A stretch of DNA of 64,000 nucleotides from Branchipolynoe longqiensis (taxonomy: Eukaryota; Annelida; Polychaeta; Phyllodocida; Polynoidae), in NCBI GenBank assembly GCA_030323885.1, contig CM059188.1:111444763-111508762 (forward strand), written 5' to 3'. Both the position numbers and the translations under genes were made by a program. Each line of letters begins with the position of its first letter. The stretch's first letter is position 1. The notes under the pieces were generated by a model. It was not told the DNA's origin. It worked only from the letters and a program-made list of their open reading frames with translations, and did not search any database. Shown piece by piece: positions 21,353 through 32,996 of the stretch.

Positions 21353-21547
21353 ACCATAACACCTCTCTGACCGACCACCTCCACAGATCGACCACTCCTT
21401 TATATCGATCGCTTTAGTTGGGTCCCAATCGATCGCCCATACAATACCATTGTAATGAGAGAGAAACCCCTCGCTATACTGACGACCTCCCTAAATGGGC
21501 CATTTAAAGTCGGTCACATGGTCGGTCGATTTAGATAGATATGTTTT
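21353..21547 (+). mobile_element. MITE-P, second copy
   Basis: Inverted ends ACACCTCTCTGACCGACC and GGTCGGTCGATTTAGATAG, with ATCGATCGCTTTA internally. Both termini are mutated. Confidence 0.65.
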
Positions 21548-21566
21548 TGTTTTTTTTTACTAAAAA

Positions 21567-21756
21567 CAGTAAAACCTCTCTAAGTGTAACATACCACCTC
21601 CACAGATCGACCACTCCCCTATATCGATCGCTTTATTTGGGTCCCAAAAATACAATTGTAACCATATTCTAACTACCTCTAAGTCTAACCGACCACCTCT
21701 CTAAATGGACGATTTAAAGTTGGTCCCATGGTGTGTCAATTTAGAGAGGTTCTTCT
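21567..21756 (+). mobile_element. MITE-P, third copy, tandem with the second
   Basis: CAGTAAAACCTCTCTAAG start and TTTAGAGAGGTTCTTCT end. Same orientation as the copy 20 bases upstream. Confidence 0.72.
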
Positions 21757-22225
21757 TTTCATAGACACAATAGTGTGGCTTGATGAGTGTCTACAATGGG
21801 CGAGTATTCGATGATTTGTGAGCCTGGCTGGTAGTGGTATAGGTATAGGTTCAGCATCTGATTGTGACCCGACACAGGCAACTTTTTACCCAGCCTTTAA
21901 GGCAGCCCATCCCCAAGACTTGCTTTGTGTATCGATTTGTTCAGAGGACCACGGCGGGGTCATGTTTGTGGTGGGCGATTGCTGGCGGGGCGTGACCCTG
22001 TTTGACCGACCCAATCAATCCCATCTCCGAATACTATAGTCAACACTAACCCCTCCCTCCCCTCCCCCCTCCCCCTCCCCATCCCCATCCCACGGTCCGC
22101 CCTCGCCCTCCTTCCATGGCAGCTAAGACGCCCGGGCAAATATCTCTCGATGAAAGCCCGGCGTCAACGGGCAGCAGTCGGTGTCAGCGGGTGAGGATTA
22201 TAGTTATACCGATGTGGTTTGCAGG
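21757..22225. other. Unassigned sequence
   Basis: A pyrimidine-rich CCCTCCCCTCCCCCCTCC run is at 22050-22090. No gene was recognised. Confidence 0.5.
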
Positions 22226-22583
22226 ATTGGTTGGTTGTTGGAGTGTTACGTCCTGGCAACATCTAAGGTCATATGAGGAGTGGTACCGACTTGCCACAGT
22301 GCACACTCATGGCAACTTTATACTATTATAGTGCTGCCCCACTGGAATACCAGGCCAGCAGCACCATGGCCCGATATCCTACTCCATCACATTATCCTAG
22401 CACTGGGCAAACCAGTCCTTGCCTTAGGCTAATAATGCCAAGCACCTGGCTGGGAAGCGAAAGGTATCAATTTTTAAATTTTTAAGTCATTGATTTGACT
22501 TGACTGGGGGAGGGGTGGGGGGGGACGGGGATCTCCCAAAAGGGGAGATGGACCGCTCAACTCATTCGGCTATCCCGTCTGGT
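22226..22583 (-). mobile_element. SINE-1 full length, Leu/Ser-like head
   Basis: Tail to head in reverse. The box B stretch is replaced by a G-rich run (22504-22528), so the internal promoter is destroyed. Confidence 0.88.
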
Positions 22584-22721
22584 TGTCGTGCAGGAAAACA
22601 CCTAAACGGCTAAAGGGATCGGCTACTTCCGGTCTACCACCATATGAAGCCATAATGAGGTTATATGGACTGCGCACGAAGTAAAGATGGCGAAACACAC
22701 AGCTACTCTCCATATTCGACC

Positions 22722-23035
22722 GGCTGCAGTGGCCAATCGGTAGAGCACAGACTTCCCATGCGGAAGGTTGGACGTTCGAATGCCCAGCTGAGTTGAACCG
22801 ATGACTTACAAAATTGATACTTGTCGCTTCCTAGCCAGGCGATCAGCATTATTAGGCTAGGGCAAGGACTGGTTAGCTCAGTATCAGGATAATGTGACTG
22901 AGTGGGATATGAGGTAACAGTGCAGGCAGCCTGATCTCTCCCAGTGGAGCAGCACTAACTATAAAGTCGCCATGAGTGCACACTGTCACAAGTCGGTACC
23001 CGTCCTGATATGACCTTAGACGTTGCAACTGCTGG
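22722..23035 (+). mobile_element. SINE-1, GCGGTGG-type head
   Basis: Head GCAGTGGCCAATCGGTAGAGC through the body to GACCTTAGACGTTGCAAC, where it breaks off inside the hairpin. Confidence 0.88.
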
Positions 23036-23039
23036 GATC

Positions 23040-23116
23040 TAAACTAGATCGGGAATCGAACTCCCGAGCTTCCGCACGCGACGTCAGCGCTCTACCGATT
23101 CGACCACATCGTCCGG
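23040..23116 (-). mobile_element. SINE-1 head only, facing the previous copy
   Basis: Reverse of a tRNA-like head (CGGGAATCGAACTCCCG, CTCTACCGATTCGACCACATCG). It lies tail-to-tail with the 22.7-kb copy. Confidence 0.82.
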
Positions 23117-23599
23117 TGGTTTAAATGGGAAGGCAACGATTGTTTGTAAATATTCCCAGCATAGCTCTGCACCAATGCCCGCTGCCGGGTCTCTTTAGCT
23201 CCTCAATGAAGGTCAACACAATCCCCATCAAAAGAAGATTAGATGGGTCTGTGTTAGTTACCTAAACAAACACCATGCACACACAAAACACTGGCCAAAC
23301 TCGGCCTGGCAGGGAGACCTGGCATTAAGAGACCTGAGATAGAAACCTGGCGGGGAGTTACTAGCGCTGACCAAGATGTGTCTGTATTTTTTCTTGTCGA
23401 CACATGCACCTGCTCTCACTATTCCAAACCGCGTACCTCAGTTAAACTTGCCACTTGACTACATTTCTTTCCACTCGGGGACCACCCCTAGCAAGCCCTG
23501 CTGCTCAGTCCTCTTACGGAAGCATACCACTGCTTGCTATTCTTACAGGGATATTTCTACTGCTGTATATTGGTGATATAGAACCATTCTACTGCCACC
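23117..23599. other. Unassigned sequence
   Basis: No gene or repeat was recognised. Confidence 0.5.
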
Positions 23600-23768
23600 G
23601 TTCCCATAACTGTCCTGTTTGTGGGAAATTGCATATACAAAAAACAACCTTGCTGCTTATCGGAAAGAGTAGCCTATGTGGTGACAGCAGGTTTCCTCGA
23701 AAGAAATATGTCAGAATGACCATATGTTTGACATCCAATAGCCGATGATGAAAATAATTGTGATCTAG
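23600..23768 (-). mobile_element. SINE-3, partial
   Basis: Reverse of the 5' half (TGACATCCAATAGCCGATG, AAATATGTCAGAATGACC). It adjoins a SINE-1 whose 3' end is missing, so it may have inserted into or recombined with it. Confidence 0.85.
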
Positions 23769-24030
23769 AGTGCACACTCATGGTAACTTTATAGTGCTGC
23801 CCCACTGGGAAATTAGGCCGCCAACACCATATCCCACCCAGTCACATTATCCGGACACACAGCTAACCAGTCCTTTCCCTATCCTATCAATGCCAAGCGC
23901 CAAGCAAGCTAACAAGTATCAATTTTATAAGTCATTGGTTTGACTCGACTGGGAACCGAACTCCCCAATCTCCCACACGGGAGGGCTGCACTCTACCACT
24001 AGTACCAGTACAAATTCGGCCACCAGGCCT
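23769..24030 (-). mobile_element. SINE-1 without hairpin end
   Basis: Reads from TGCACACTCATGG through the body and box B (reverse of GGGAGTTCGGTTCCCAG) to a head expanded by ACTAGTACCAGTAC. Confidence 0.85.
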
Positions 24031-24207
24031 GGTCATCTACATTTGAAACAGCATCGGGGTAGATTGGCCTAAAACCGCACAGGTCGCCCTGATCACTCAG
24101 TCAGGCACCAGGTACCCCTGTAGATGCTACTTCAGGCAAGTAGAGGAGCAAGGCACAGGCATACCGCATCTATCATATTAATGCTATCAGCTGCCTCACA
24201 CACGGAA

Positions 24208-24474
24208 CTCAGTGGCCGAATCAGTAGCGCGCAGGCTTCCCGTGCGGAAGGTCGGGAGTTCGGTCAAGTCAAACCAATGATTTACAAAGTTGGTACTTGT
24301 CGCTTCCTAGCCAATCACTCCGCATTATGAGGCAATGACAAGGACTGGCAAGGGTTATCGGGTCATGGTGCAGGTGGCCGGGTCTCCCAGTGGGGCAGCA
24401 CTATGAAGTTGCCATGAGTGCACACTGTCACAAGTCAGTACCCGTCCTGATATAACCTTAGATGTTGCAATGAA
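24208..24474 (+). mobile_element. SINE-1, GCGGTGG-type head, internal deletions
   Basis: Head AGTGGCCGAATCAGTAGCGCG. The body lacks the GTCAGGATAATGTGACTGAG block and ends within the hairpin (TTAGATGTTGC). Confidence 0.85.
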
Positions 24475-24644
24475 ATCGGACATACTTGGTTGGCAAATGA
24501 AAATAAAGGCTCCCCGTCGTCAGTTGGCAATTAATAATTAATATAAGACGAGGCTGCATTGAATTCAACGTTTTTTAAAGATTACAAAAAAGATGGAAAC
24601 ACCAGTCGCACCTACCCATATCCATCATATTCTACTGACACGGC

Positions 24645-24699
24645 CGTCCTGATATGACCTTAGATGGTGCCAGGACGTAGAACTCCAACAATCAACCAA
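24645..24699 (+). mobile_element. SINE-1 tail-only insertion
   Basis: 55 bp that begins CGTCCTGATATGACC. Flanks TCTACTGACACGGC (24631-24644) and TCTATTGACACGGC (24700-24713) form a 14-bp duplication with one mismatch. Confidence 0.9.
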
Positions 24700-24809
24700 T
24701 CTATTGACACGGCGAGCTAGCCAATCTTTTCAGTTGCTATCCTATTAAGGCGACATGGTTGTCAATTATGGCCGTGGATTTGTCAATTATGGTGTGCTTT
24801 TACTTTGCT

Positions 24810-25166
24810 CGGGGATGAAAGCAGTCTCCAGCAAAAATCGCGGAAATCAAGCCGAGCTTATTACACCGACAGCGAATTTCCACGAAAACCCAGATTTTCT
24901 CCCATAGGATCAGCACTCTCAGGGACTCATAGAAAAATCCCGGAAGTTAGGTTTCAACTATCCTTGTTGTGCCTATATTATCACCCATACCTAACTTGTT
25001 CTTGCTTGGGCTTTGTTCTACCAACATCAAAGGTCATGTAAGAATCGGATTCGAGCCCAATTGTTGTCATAAAATTCCAGATTCCTTGGCATTTTGTTTA
25101 ACGTTAATCACTAAATATTTTTTTTAACGCGGAAATCCGTGAAATGGCGAAGATCTTTCATCCCTG
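24810..25166 (+). mobile_element. MITE-C, complete copy
   Basis: Starts CGGGGATGAAAG, ends TCTTTCATCCCTG, 357 bp. Flanks TTTGCT and TTTGAT are a 6-bp duplication with one mismatch. The internal hairpin has arms AGAAC and ATTCT. Confidence 0.83.
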
Positions 25167-25248
25167 TTTGATAGTTGCGAGATGAATACTTGTAGTGTGA
25201 CGCTTACCCTTGTCGCCTGTCAATAGTGTCTATGTGTAGTATGTGTAA

Positions 25249-25307
25249 GTTTGTTTGTTTGTTGTTGTTTTACGTCCTAGCAACATCTAAGGTCATATCA
25301 GGACGGG
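25249..25307 (-). mobile_element. SINE-1 tail-only insertion
   Basis: 59 bp whose minus strand starts CCCGTCCTG and ends in a (CAAA)n tail. TATGTGTAA lies on both sides (25240-25248, 25308-25316). Confidence 0.88.
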
Positions 25308-25314
25308 TATGTGT

Positions 25315-26330
25315 AAATGTGACATCGATATCCGACTTCAACGTGTGACATCAATGGTATCTGAAGGTGTCAGATTGTATCTGTAAATGTGGATTCAATG
25401 TGTGGTTGCATTGTATCTGTAAATGTGGCATCAATGGGTGCTGCATTGTATCCGTCGATATAACATCAATGTGTGCTGCATTGTATCTGTAGGTGTGATG
25501 ACAATTGCTGCTGCATTGTATCCGTAGATGTGATGTCAATGTGTTCTGCATTGGAAAATGTATATGTAGATGTAACAGCATTGTGTGCTGCATTGTTACT
25601 GAGGAATTAGCTTCAATGTATGTTGCATTGTATCTGTAGATGTTATATCAATGTGTGCTGCATTGTATATGTAGCTGTGAAATAATGTGTTCTGCATCGG
25701 ATAATGTATATGTAAATGTGACATAAATGTGTGCTGCATTGTATATGTAGATGTGACATCAATGTGTGCTGCATTGTATCTGTAGATTTGACGTCAATGA
25801 GTGCTGCATTGTATCTGTAGATGTGCTGTCAATGTGTGCTGCATTGTATATGTAGCTGTGACATAATGTGTTCTGCATCGGATAATGTATATATGTAAAT
25901 TGTAAATGTGACATCAATGTGTGCTGCATTCTATCCATAGATGTGCCACCAATGTGTGCTGCATTGTATCCATAGATGTACCACCAATGTGTGCTGCATT
26001 GTATCCATATATGTACCACCAATGTATGCTGCATTGTATCCGTAGATGTACCATCAATGTGTGCTGCATTGTATCCATAGATGTACCACCAATGTGTGCT
26101 GCATTGTATCCATAGATGTACCACCAATATGTTCTGCATTGTATCCATATATGTACCACCAATGTGTGCTGCATTGTATCCATAGATGTACCATCAATGT
26201 GTGCTGCATTGTATCCATAGATGTACAATCAATGTGTGCTGCATTGTATCCGTAGATGTCCCACGAATGTGTGCTGCATTGTATCCATAGATGTACCACC
26301 AATGTGTGCTGCATTGTATCTGCGTAAATG
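25315..26330. repeat. 35-bp satellite (TGTGCTGCATTGTATC core)
   Basis: Units such as AATGTGTGCTGCATTGTATC plus CATAGATGTACCACC repeat at exactly 35 bp from about 25915 to 26325 and more loosely before that. Since 35 is not a multiple of three, each unit shifts frame, and the open frames seen on both strands are incidental. Confidence 0.93.
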
Positions 26331-26767
26331 CGCTACTCCCGCTGAATCACGGCACCAGCGTTTGCTATCTATTGTTACTGCCACCCTGCCTGCAGGTGGC
26401 GCCACCAGGGATGTGCATGGGCGCATGGGGGAATTGTCGTGAATTGTCACTAATGCAAAGACTGTGCAGCTTTCTGTGCGGGTTGAGGGGGGTGGGGGAG
26501 GGGGTGGGGGCGGGGGCACTGCGCGGGACTTAAGCGCGTCCGCCTCCTCCCGCGAATAACGATTATCAGCGGTGTGAAATCCCCTAAGTAGCCCGACACT
26601 GCCTGAGTATTGTCCCCGGTGGAACCTTAACACATTGTAAACGCCAGCCGCTTCTCAGCCAGATCAGACAGCCACCTGCATCTAATTGCTCGCCCGCCAT
26701 ATGGGGGTTTACGGTAGCCGATCAACCTGTCAACAGTCGACGACGCAGCAGGCTGTGTGAGGCAGCT
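26331..26767. other. Unassigned sequence
   Basis: G-rich run GGGGGTGGGGGAGGGGG near 26487-26515. No gene was recognised. Confidence 0.5.
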
Positions 26768-27229
26768 GGTTGGTTGCTTGCTGGAGTTTTACGTCCTGGC
26801 AACATCTCAGGTGGTTTGGTTAGTTGTTGGGGTTTTACATCCTGGCAACATCATCTAAGGTGGGTTGGTTGGTTGTTGGGAGTTTTACGTCCTGGTAACA
26901 TCTCAGGTGGTTTGGTTAGTTGTTGGAGTTTTACATCCTGGCAACATCTAAGGTCACCGACTTGTGACAGCGCGCACTCATGGCGACTTTATAGTGCTGC
27001 CCAACTGGGATACCAGGCTACCAGCATCATGACCCGATATCCCACCCATTCACATTATCCTGACACTGAGGCCAACCAGACCTTGCACTATCCTATTAAT
27101 GATGAGCGTCAAGCTAGGAAGCGACAAGTATCCATTTAGTAAGTCATTGGTTTGATTCGACCTGGAATCGAACTCCCGATCTTCGGCGCAGGAGGCCTCC
27201 GCTCTACTGATTCGGCCACCGCGTCCGGT
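26768..27229 (-). mobile_element. SINE-1 with four tandem tail units
   Basis: The body and head (26960-27229) are typical GCGGTGG type. The 3' end is repeated four times (units starting about 26768, 26818, 26868 and 26911), each with the distal hairpin arm, TAAAAC and an AACCAACC tail, and most lacking the proximal arm. Confidence 0.9.
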
Positions 27230-27391
27230 GAGTGGAGAAGTGGGTATGCGCGCGTGTGAGTGGTGTGCGTGAGTGGTTGGTGTGTGAGTGGATGTGTATG
27301 AGTAGGTGAGTGAGTGAGTGGGTGGGTGGGTGAGTGTGTATGAGTAGGTGTGTGAGTGTGTGAGATTGTGTGTGAGTGAGTGGGTGGGTAT
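27230..27391. repeat. GTGAGTG microsatellite
   Basis: GTGAGTGAGTGGGTGGG-type repeats adjoin the SINE head. Confidence 0.85.
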
Positions 27392-27810
27392 GCAGGTATT
27401 GCAGGTATAGCAATACCTCAGGGAGTTTAACGCCCCTGCCCTGCAGAGTTGTAAACCACTGCCTTGTGGTACAGGTTCTTGACAGAACCGAAGGCTAAGG
27501 GAGCAAACCCTAAACAGAAAACAATGTCACTGTGGCAGCATTAAGGGCGGTTGATGTATGGAACTCCCAACATCTCCCGACCAGCCACTGCAGGGTCAAA
27601 TAGTTTTGCGCCTGTCTTGACATGTTCTTGCCGGTGTGAAACCTCTATTTGCTCCCCGAGAGAGTGCCGCTGGTAACTTGCAAAAGCCAGCAGCACTTCA
27701 ACACTTTTGCAGGCAGCTTTCATGAAATGTACAACCGCACAAAAATGGAGAGTGGCAGTCAAGTAATGAAAGCAGTCTTTGTCGCATCGCGACCGACAGC
27801 ATGATGATGA
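27392..27810 (+). mobile_element. LINE 3' region, copy with internal deletion
   Basis: Matches 58150-58635 closely (GTATGCAGGTATTGCAGGTA to GACAGCATGATGATGATGA) but lacks about 75 bases, joining ATGTACAACCGCAC to AAATGGAGAGTGGC. The (GAT)n end is shorter. Confidence 0.75.
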
Positions 27811-28447
27811 TGAGTGGGTGGTGGGTGTGTGGGGGGTGGTGTCACTGTCAGTGTCACTGGCATTGTCAATGTGTGCGCATACAGTATGTATTGTGTCCAA
27901 TATGGCTGTTGTCAATAGGGCTGCAGCCAATATTGAGGAGCACTTTGCTGATCCGCTGCTGTGTCCCCTGCGTGCCACCTGTACCGGCGGGATTAGTGAT
28001 AACGCCGGGACAACCGGAAGAGCCGCAACCTGCCAGCCTCCCACGGCAAGCACCACCCTCCGCAGCGTGATCTTACCACATCCCCCCTGCCACTATGCAT
28101 CTTACACAAAAACAAAGTATTAAATCTTTTCTCGTTCTTTTTTGAGTATCAAAAGTGTGCACTCACTATGGAGTCACCATTAGAGCACACTGTCGGTTGG
28201 ATATATATTGTCATTATAATATGGTTCCAGATGTGACCAAGACAGAAAACGCCACTGAGCTATTAGTAATAGACAAAGAGCAGAACTGTCGAATAAAGCC
28301 AATTTCAAACCACGCCATGTCCAGTATTGTCCGATATCGCCCACATTGCAGTGACTAGAAAGTGTAGTGAGGTGCACTCATCTCCACAGGTGGATGGAAT
28401 ACTACATACACAGGAAGGATGGAAAGTTGCTTGCACCAGGGAACCTA
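27811..28447. other. Unassigned sequence
   Basis: No gene was recognised. Short open frames here show no family features. Confidence 0.45.
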
Positions 28448-28854
28448 CATAAAAGATTCACCCGGTACTTGTAGTACACGGGTGAATGACAACGTACTGT
28501 AAATACGGGCAAAAATAGCTTTAGTATGGAACATGAAGTAGAAACTGTGGTTCCATGATCAAATGGCTACATATCTTGGCACAGATTTGGTGAAATGGGA
28601 GAGAATGCAAAAATCCAAGATGGCGGCCATAGAACACCGTCAATTTCAATTTTAAATCTTATTTAAACTAGCTATTTTATTATATTTTTCAACTCAAAGG
28701 TAGCGGGTAAATATGAAGACATCTACAAAGAATAAATGTTGCTTCTTAGATTGTGAAATTAGGCTCTCATTTTGTTAACCCGCTTTTTCAACCGTTTTTA
28801 TACAGGGTTGGTATTCACCCATGTACTGCGAGTACCGTGTGAATCCTTTATCTA
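28448..28854. mobile_element. Mutator-like MITE with 11-bp target duplication
   Basis: Inverted ends of about 40 bp pair CATAAAAGATTCACCCGG and the complement of CCGTGTGAATCCTTTATC. Each end also contains an inner palindrome around GTAC. CAGGGAACCTA lies on both sides (28437-28447, 28855-28865). Long ends and 9-11 bp duplications are typical of Mutator-like elements. The AT-rich interior has no ORF. Confidence 0.75.
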
Positions 28855-28866
28855 CAGGGAACCTAG

Positions 28867-29556
28867 ATACTAAAGCCCCTTTCACACACGGGCCTTAAGT
28901 CACCTCAACTAGTTCGCCTCATCTAAGTTAACTCAGATTGTGTGTGTGAACACTCCTCTGAGGCGAATTAGGGCTGAGTCGACTCAACTAGTTCACCTCA
29001 AGTAAACCGCTTGGCTAGGTAGATTAGATGAGGCGAACTAGCTTGAGTCGGCCTAAGTGGCATGTGTGAATGCAACTGGTTTAGTTCAGGTGGCTTAAGC
29101 ACATGGATGGAAACTGCTTCCTAACAGGTAGTTGCTGTCATAGTGGTTAGAAAACATGTTTGGACCATCCTACATGTTTGGACCATCCCAGTTTTTCATA
29201 TATCATATGGAGACTGCTTCCTAACAGGTAGTTGCTTTTGATAGTGGTTGGAGTACATGTTTGGACCGTCCTACTCTTCCCATCTCTTGTTAGGTATGTT
29301 GTTTGTATGTAGGTACTTGTGGATGTATATATGTGGCAGGTGGATGTATGTGTGGATACCCATCCTGATATGAACTTAGATGTTGCTAGGACATAAAACA
29401 ACAACAAACAAATGTCGATCTGAGCCGGTTTAATGCACGTGTCTCAACAAGACACACCTTGAAAACTTTGTATGTGTGAACGCGCCGCTAGTTCGCCTCA
29501 TGTAGTTCGCCTCATCTAAGTCGGCCTAACGCTATACGTGTGAACACGGCTTAAGA
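28867..29556. mobile_element. Second MITE-like element, interrupted
   Basis: Ends CTAAAGCCCCTTTCACAC and GTGTGAACACGGCTTA are imperfect inverted repeats. Subterminal AGTTCGCCTCATCTAAGT occurs near both ends. A direct repeat ACTGCTTCCTAACAGGTAG is inside (29113, 29212), and a SINE-1 tail has inserted at 29354. Confidence 0.6.
29354..29411 (+). mobile_element. SINE-1 tail-only insertion
   Basis: Starts CCCATCCTGATATGAAC and ends AACAACAACAAACAAA. No clear target duplication. Confidence 0.7.
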
Positions 29557-29825
29557 TAGGCTAATGGTTAGGACACTAGCCCTTAAATGGTGGAAGTGCG
29601 GGTGAACACACCACTCCTGCATTGAGACTCACAAAGCACGTCACTCAATCTCATCAAATTCCTAATTCTAAGTGAAGAGTTCTCAACTACCAGATTGGCA
29701 TTTATTTTTGCAGAAAAAAGTATAGAAAAGTATTGACACCTTAAAAACGTATGAAAATAGGATAAACAATTGTCTTTCATTGAAAAAAGTATAATACTTA
29801 AAAATATATATAAAGTGGCAGCATT

Positions 29826-30060
29826 GATACACTCATATGTATGTGTGTTTGCGTGTAAGTATGTATGTTAGGATGTCTGTACGTATGTAAGTATGTAAGT
29901 ATGTAAATATGTAATTATGTAAGTATGTAAATATGTAAGTATGTAAGTATCTATGTATGTATGTATGTATGTATGCATGTATGTATGTATGCATGTATGT
30001 ATGTATGCATGGATGTATGTATGTATGTATGATATGTATAAATATGTATATGTACGTATA
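29826..30060. repeat. (GTAT)n microsatellite
   Basis: GTATGTAAGTATGTATG-type runs with GCATGTATG variants, about 230 bp. Confidence 0.93.
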
Positions 30061-30094
30061 TATAGCCCAAAGTACAAATCTAAACCTACAGTTG

Positions 30095-31325
30095 AATTGG
30101 TATGCGTGGTAGGCGGCGCGGTGTGAGGTTACCGGTGTGCTGCATGCTGGGATGGCTAGATACGCATCGACTACTTCCAGTTGTATTGCACACGGCGGTA
30201 GGCGGTAGGCAGCACTGTGTGAGGCGTTACCGGCGTGCCTCATGCTGGGATTGCTAGATGCGCATCGACTACTTCCGGTTGTACTGCACACGGCGGTAGG
30301 CAGCACTGTGAGGTGTTACCGGTGTGCTGCATGCTGGGATCGCTAGATGCGCATCGACTACTTCCGGCTGTACTGCACACGGCAGTAGGCAGCACTCTGT
30401 GATTTGTTACCGGTGTGCTGCATGCTGGGATTGCTAGATGCACATCGACTACTTCCAGCTGTACTGCACACGGCGGTAGGCAGCACTGTGTGAGGTGTTA
30501 CCGGTGTGCTGCATGCTGGGATTGTTAGATGCGCATCGACTACTTCCGGTTGTACTGCACACGGCAGTAGGCTGCGCTGTGTGAGGTGTTACCGGTGTGC
30601 TGCAGGCTGGGATTGCTAGATGCGCATCGACTACTTCCGGTTGTACTGCACACGGCGGTAGGCAGCACTGTGTGAGGTGTTACCGGCGTGCTGCATGCTG
30701 GGATTGCTAGATGCGCATCAACTACTTCCAGTTGTACTGCACACGGCGGTAGGCAGCACTGTGTGAGGTGTTACCGGTGTGCTGCATGCTGGGATTGTTA
30801 GATGCGCATCGACTACTTCCGGTTGTACTGCACACGGCAGTAGGCTGCGCTGTGTGAGGTGTTACCGGTGTGCTGCATGCTGGGATTGCTAGATGCGCAT
30901 CGACTACTTCCGGTTGTACTGCACACGGCGGTAGGCAGCACTGTGTGAGGTGTTACCGGCGTGCTGCATGCTGGGATTGCTAGATGTGCATCAACTACTT
31001 CCGGTTGTATTGCACACGGCGGTAGGCAGCACTGCGTAACGTGTTACCGGTGTGCTGCATGCTGGGATCGCTAGCTGCGCATCGACTGCTTCCGGTTGGA
31101 CTGCTCGCGGTGGTAGGCGGTAGGCAGCACTGTGTGATTTGTTACCGGTGTGCTGCATGCTGGGATCGCTAGATGTGCATCGACTACTTCCGGTTGTACT
31201 GCACACGGCGGTAGGCGGTAGGCAGCACTGTGTGATTTGTTACCGGCGTGCTGCATGCTGGGATCGCTAGATGCGCATCGACTGCTTCTGGTTGTACTGC
31301 TCGCGGCGGTAGGCGATAGGCGGCG
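30095..31325. repeat. 91-bp satellite, 13 units
   Basis: Units start with CATGCTGGGAT at 30143, 30241, 30330, 30421, 30512, 30603, 30694, 30785, 30876, 30967, 31058, 31156 and 31254. Spacing is 91 bp in most and 98 bp where a GGTAGGC motif is duplicated. Units 5-7 and 8-10 form a nearly identical three-unit block. Confidence 0.95.
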
Positions 31326-31527
31326 CTGTGCACGCGTGGTGAGACCGCCCCCCTTACGGAGATATATCACCCGCACTGACAGCGGCAGGCAGGGCGCTGT
31401 CACTGGTTCCCTTCTGTCAACCCCTGATAGCGCCCCAGTTCTATTGACCGCGTTATGCCGGTCACCCACAGACAGCCCCAAATAACCACCACTCTGTGGT
31501 CAGCAACATGCAACATGGTGGAGAGCA

Positions 31528-31908
31528 GTTGGTTGGTTGTTGGAGTTTTATGTCCTGGTAACATCTAAAGTCATATCAGGAGGGGTACCGACTTCTGACA
31601 GTGCACACTCATGGTGACTTTATAATGCTGCCCCACTGGGTGGGTTGGTTGGTTGGTTGTAGTTGGAAATCAGGCCGCCCGTACCATGACCCAATATCCC
31701 ACTCAGTCACATTATCCTGACACTGAGTGAACCGGTCCTTGCCATATCCTAATAATGCCAAGCGCCTGGCTAGGAAGCGACAAGTATAAATTTTGTTAGT
31801 CATCGGTTTAACTCGACCAGGATTCGACGTCACAAACCCATGGTTCGGATCCCCCGATCTCCCAAAACAGGAGGTGGACCTTCAACTCATTCGGCCATCC
31901 CGTCTGGT
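31528..31908 (-). mobile_element. SINE-1 full length, Leu/Ser-like head
   Basis: Complete from tail to GACGGGATGGCCGAATGAG head. A GGTGGGTTGGTTGGTTGG stretch in mid-body (31638-31663) looks like extra tail sequence. Confidence 0.9.
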
Positions 31909-32076
31909 CTGTTTGGGTGTTACATTCTAGCAACATCTAAGGTCATATAAAAACAGGAATTGAACTAATCAATTATTTTCATCTACATCTTGATTCTTGC
32001 CATTTTGCTTAACATTAAACGGTAAATATTTTGTAAATCGCGGAAATCCGCGAAACCGCGGAGATCTTACATCCCT
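31909..32076 (+). mobile_element. MITE-C, right half
   Basis: From the internal hairpin (CTAGCAACATCTAAGGTC) to the terminal CTTACATCCCTG. The left half is replaced by the abutting SINE-1. Confidence 0.8.
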
Positions 32077-32368
32077 GAACTTGTAAGGCGGGTGAACGGT
32101 TTGTTTAGAAAAGTTCCAACGGCTGTTGCGAGCGTATTAATTTGAGCTAGAAAGAAGGCGAGCGGCTGTATTCGCAAGGAACTGCGCAGCAGGCTGAGCA
32201 AACATCGTTTATTTGCACCTGGAAAAGAACAGTACTGCTGGTCCTGCCGTGTCAGACAAAGTAGGACAGGCAGTACCGGGCAGGAACCAGTCCGGGTACA
32301 CTCTCACACCCGGGGTTCAGAGCAATGTCCACGGTGTGTCATTAGTATTAGTGCAAATGTGATTAACA

Positions 32369-32703
32369 AAAAGTTTGTTTTATTTAAGGACACCTCTAGA
32401 GCACATTGGTTTTCATCATCGGCTATTGGATGTCAAACATATCGTCATTCAGCCATATTTCTTTGCAGGAAACCCGCTGCTGCAACATAGGCGACTCTTT
32501 CCGATAAGTAGCAAGGAGTCGTTTATATTCACTTTCCCACAGACATGACAGCAAATACCACAGCCTTTGATGAACTAGTTGTGGGCCACTGGTTGGAACG
32601 GAAGATAGCCCAAACTGCAAATGTGTCCACTGAGCAGGATCGATCGGTTAACCCAAACCTTCACAGGTGTACAGTATACTGCCTCAGCTACGTCCCGCTC
32701 CAA
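32369..32703 (+). mobile_element. SINE-3 full copy
   Basis: TTTGTTTTATTTAAGGACACC start, CATCATCGGCTATTGGATG core, and CCTCAGCTACGTCCCGCTCC reversed tRNA-like end. No clear target duplication. Confidence 0.9.
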
Positions 32704-32996
32704 ATGCGATTCAAATTTCCGACTAGAGTGAGAAGATGGTGATGGTAGTGCTCGCGCCTGCTCGATGGCTAGTAGTAGCAGCGGGTTTGCCTACCTGAGT
32801 GCAAACCCAAGTCGCTCAGGCTGCTGCATTTCCAGCGGACGGGGCGATCACGGCATTTTATGGTCGAAAGCTATAGGCCCTCCATTAAATAATATTTATA
32901 TAATGTCGTTATATGTCACATAATACTGCCTATATATGTACTATTTATATCGCTGCGCAATAATAAATCAGGTTTGACTTCGAGTCAAATCTGTGG

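Noticed and set aside
25315..26330. CRISPR-like regular spacing
   Set aside because: The array has no distinct unique spacers and the whole unit repeats; the sequence is clearly animal.
27541..28056. 171-codon reverse frame
   Set aside because: About half is antisense of the shared LINE 3' block; its relative at 58287-58484 has different frame continuity.
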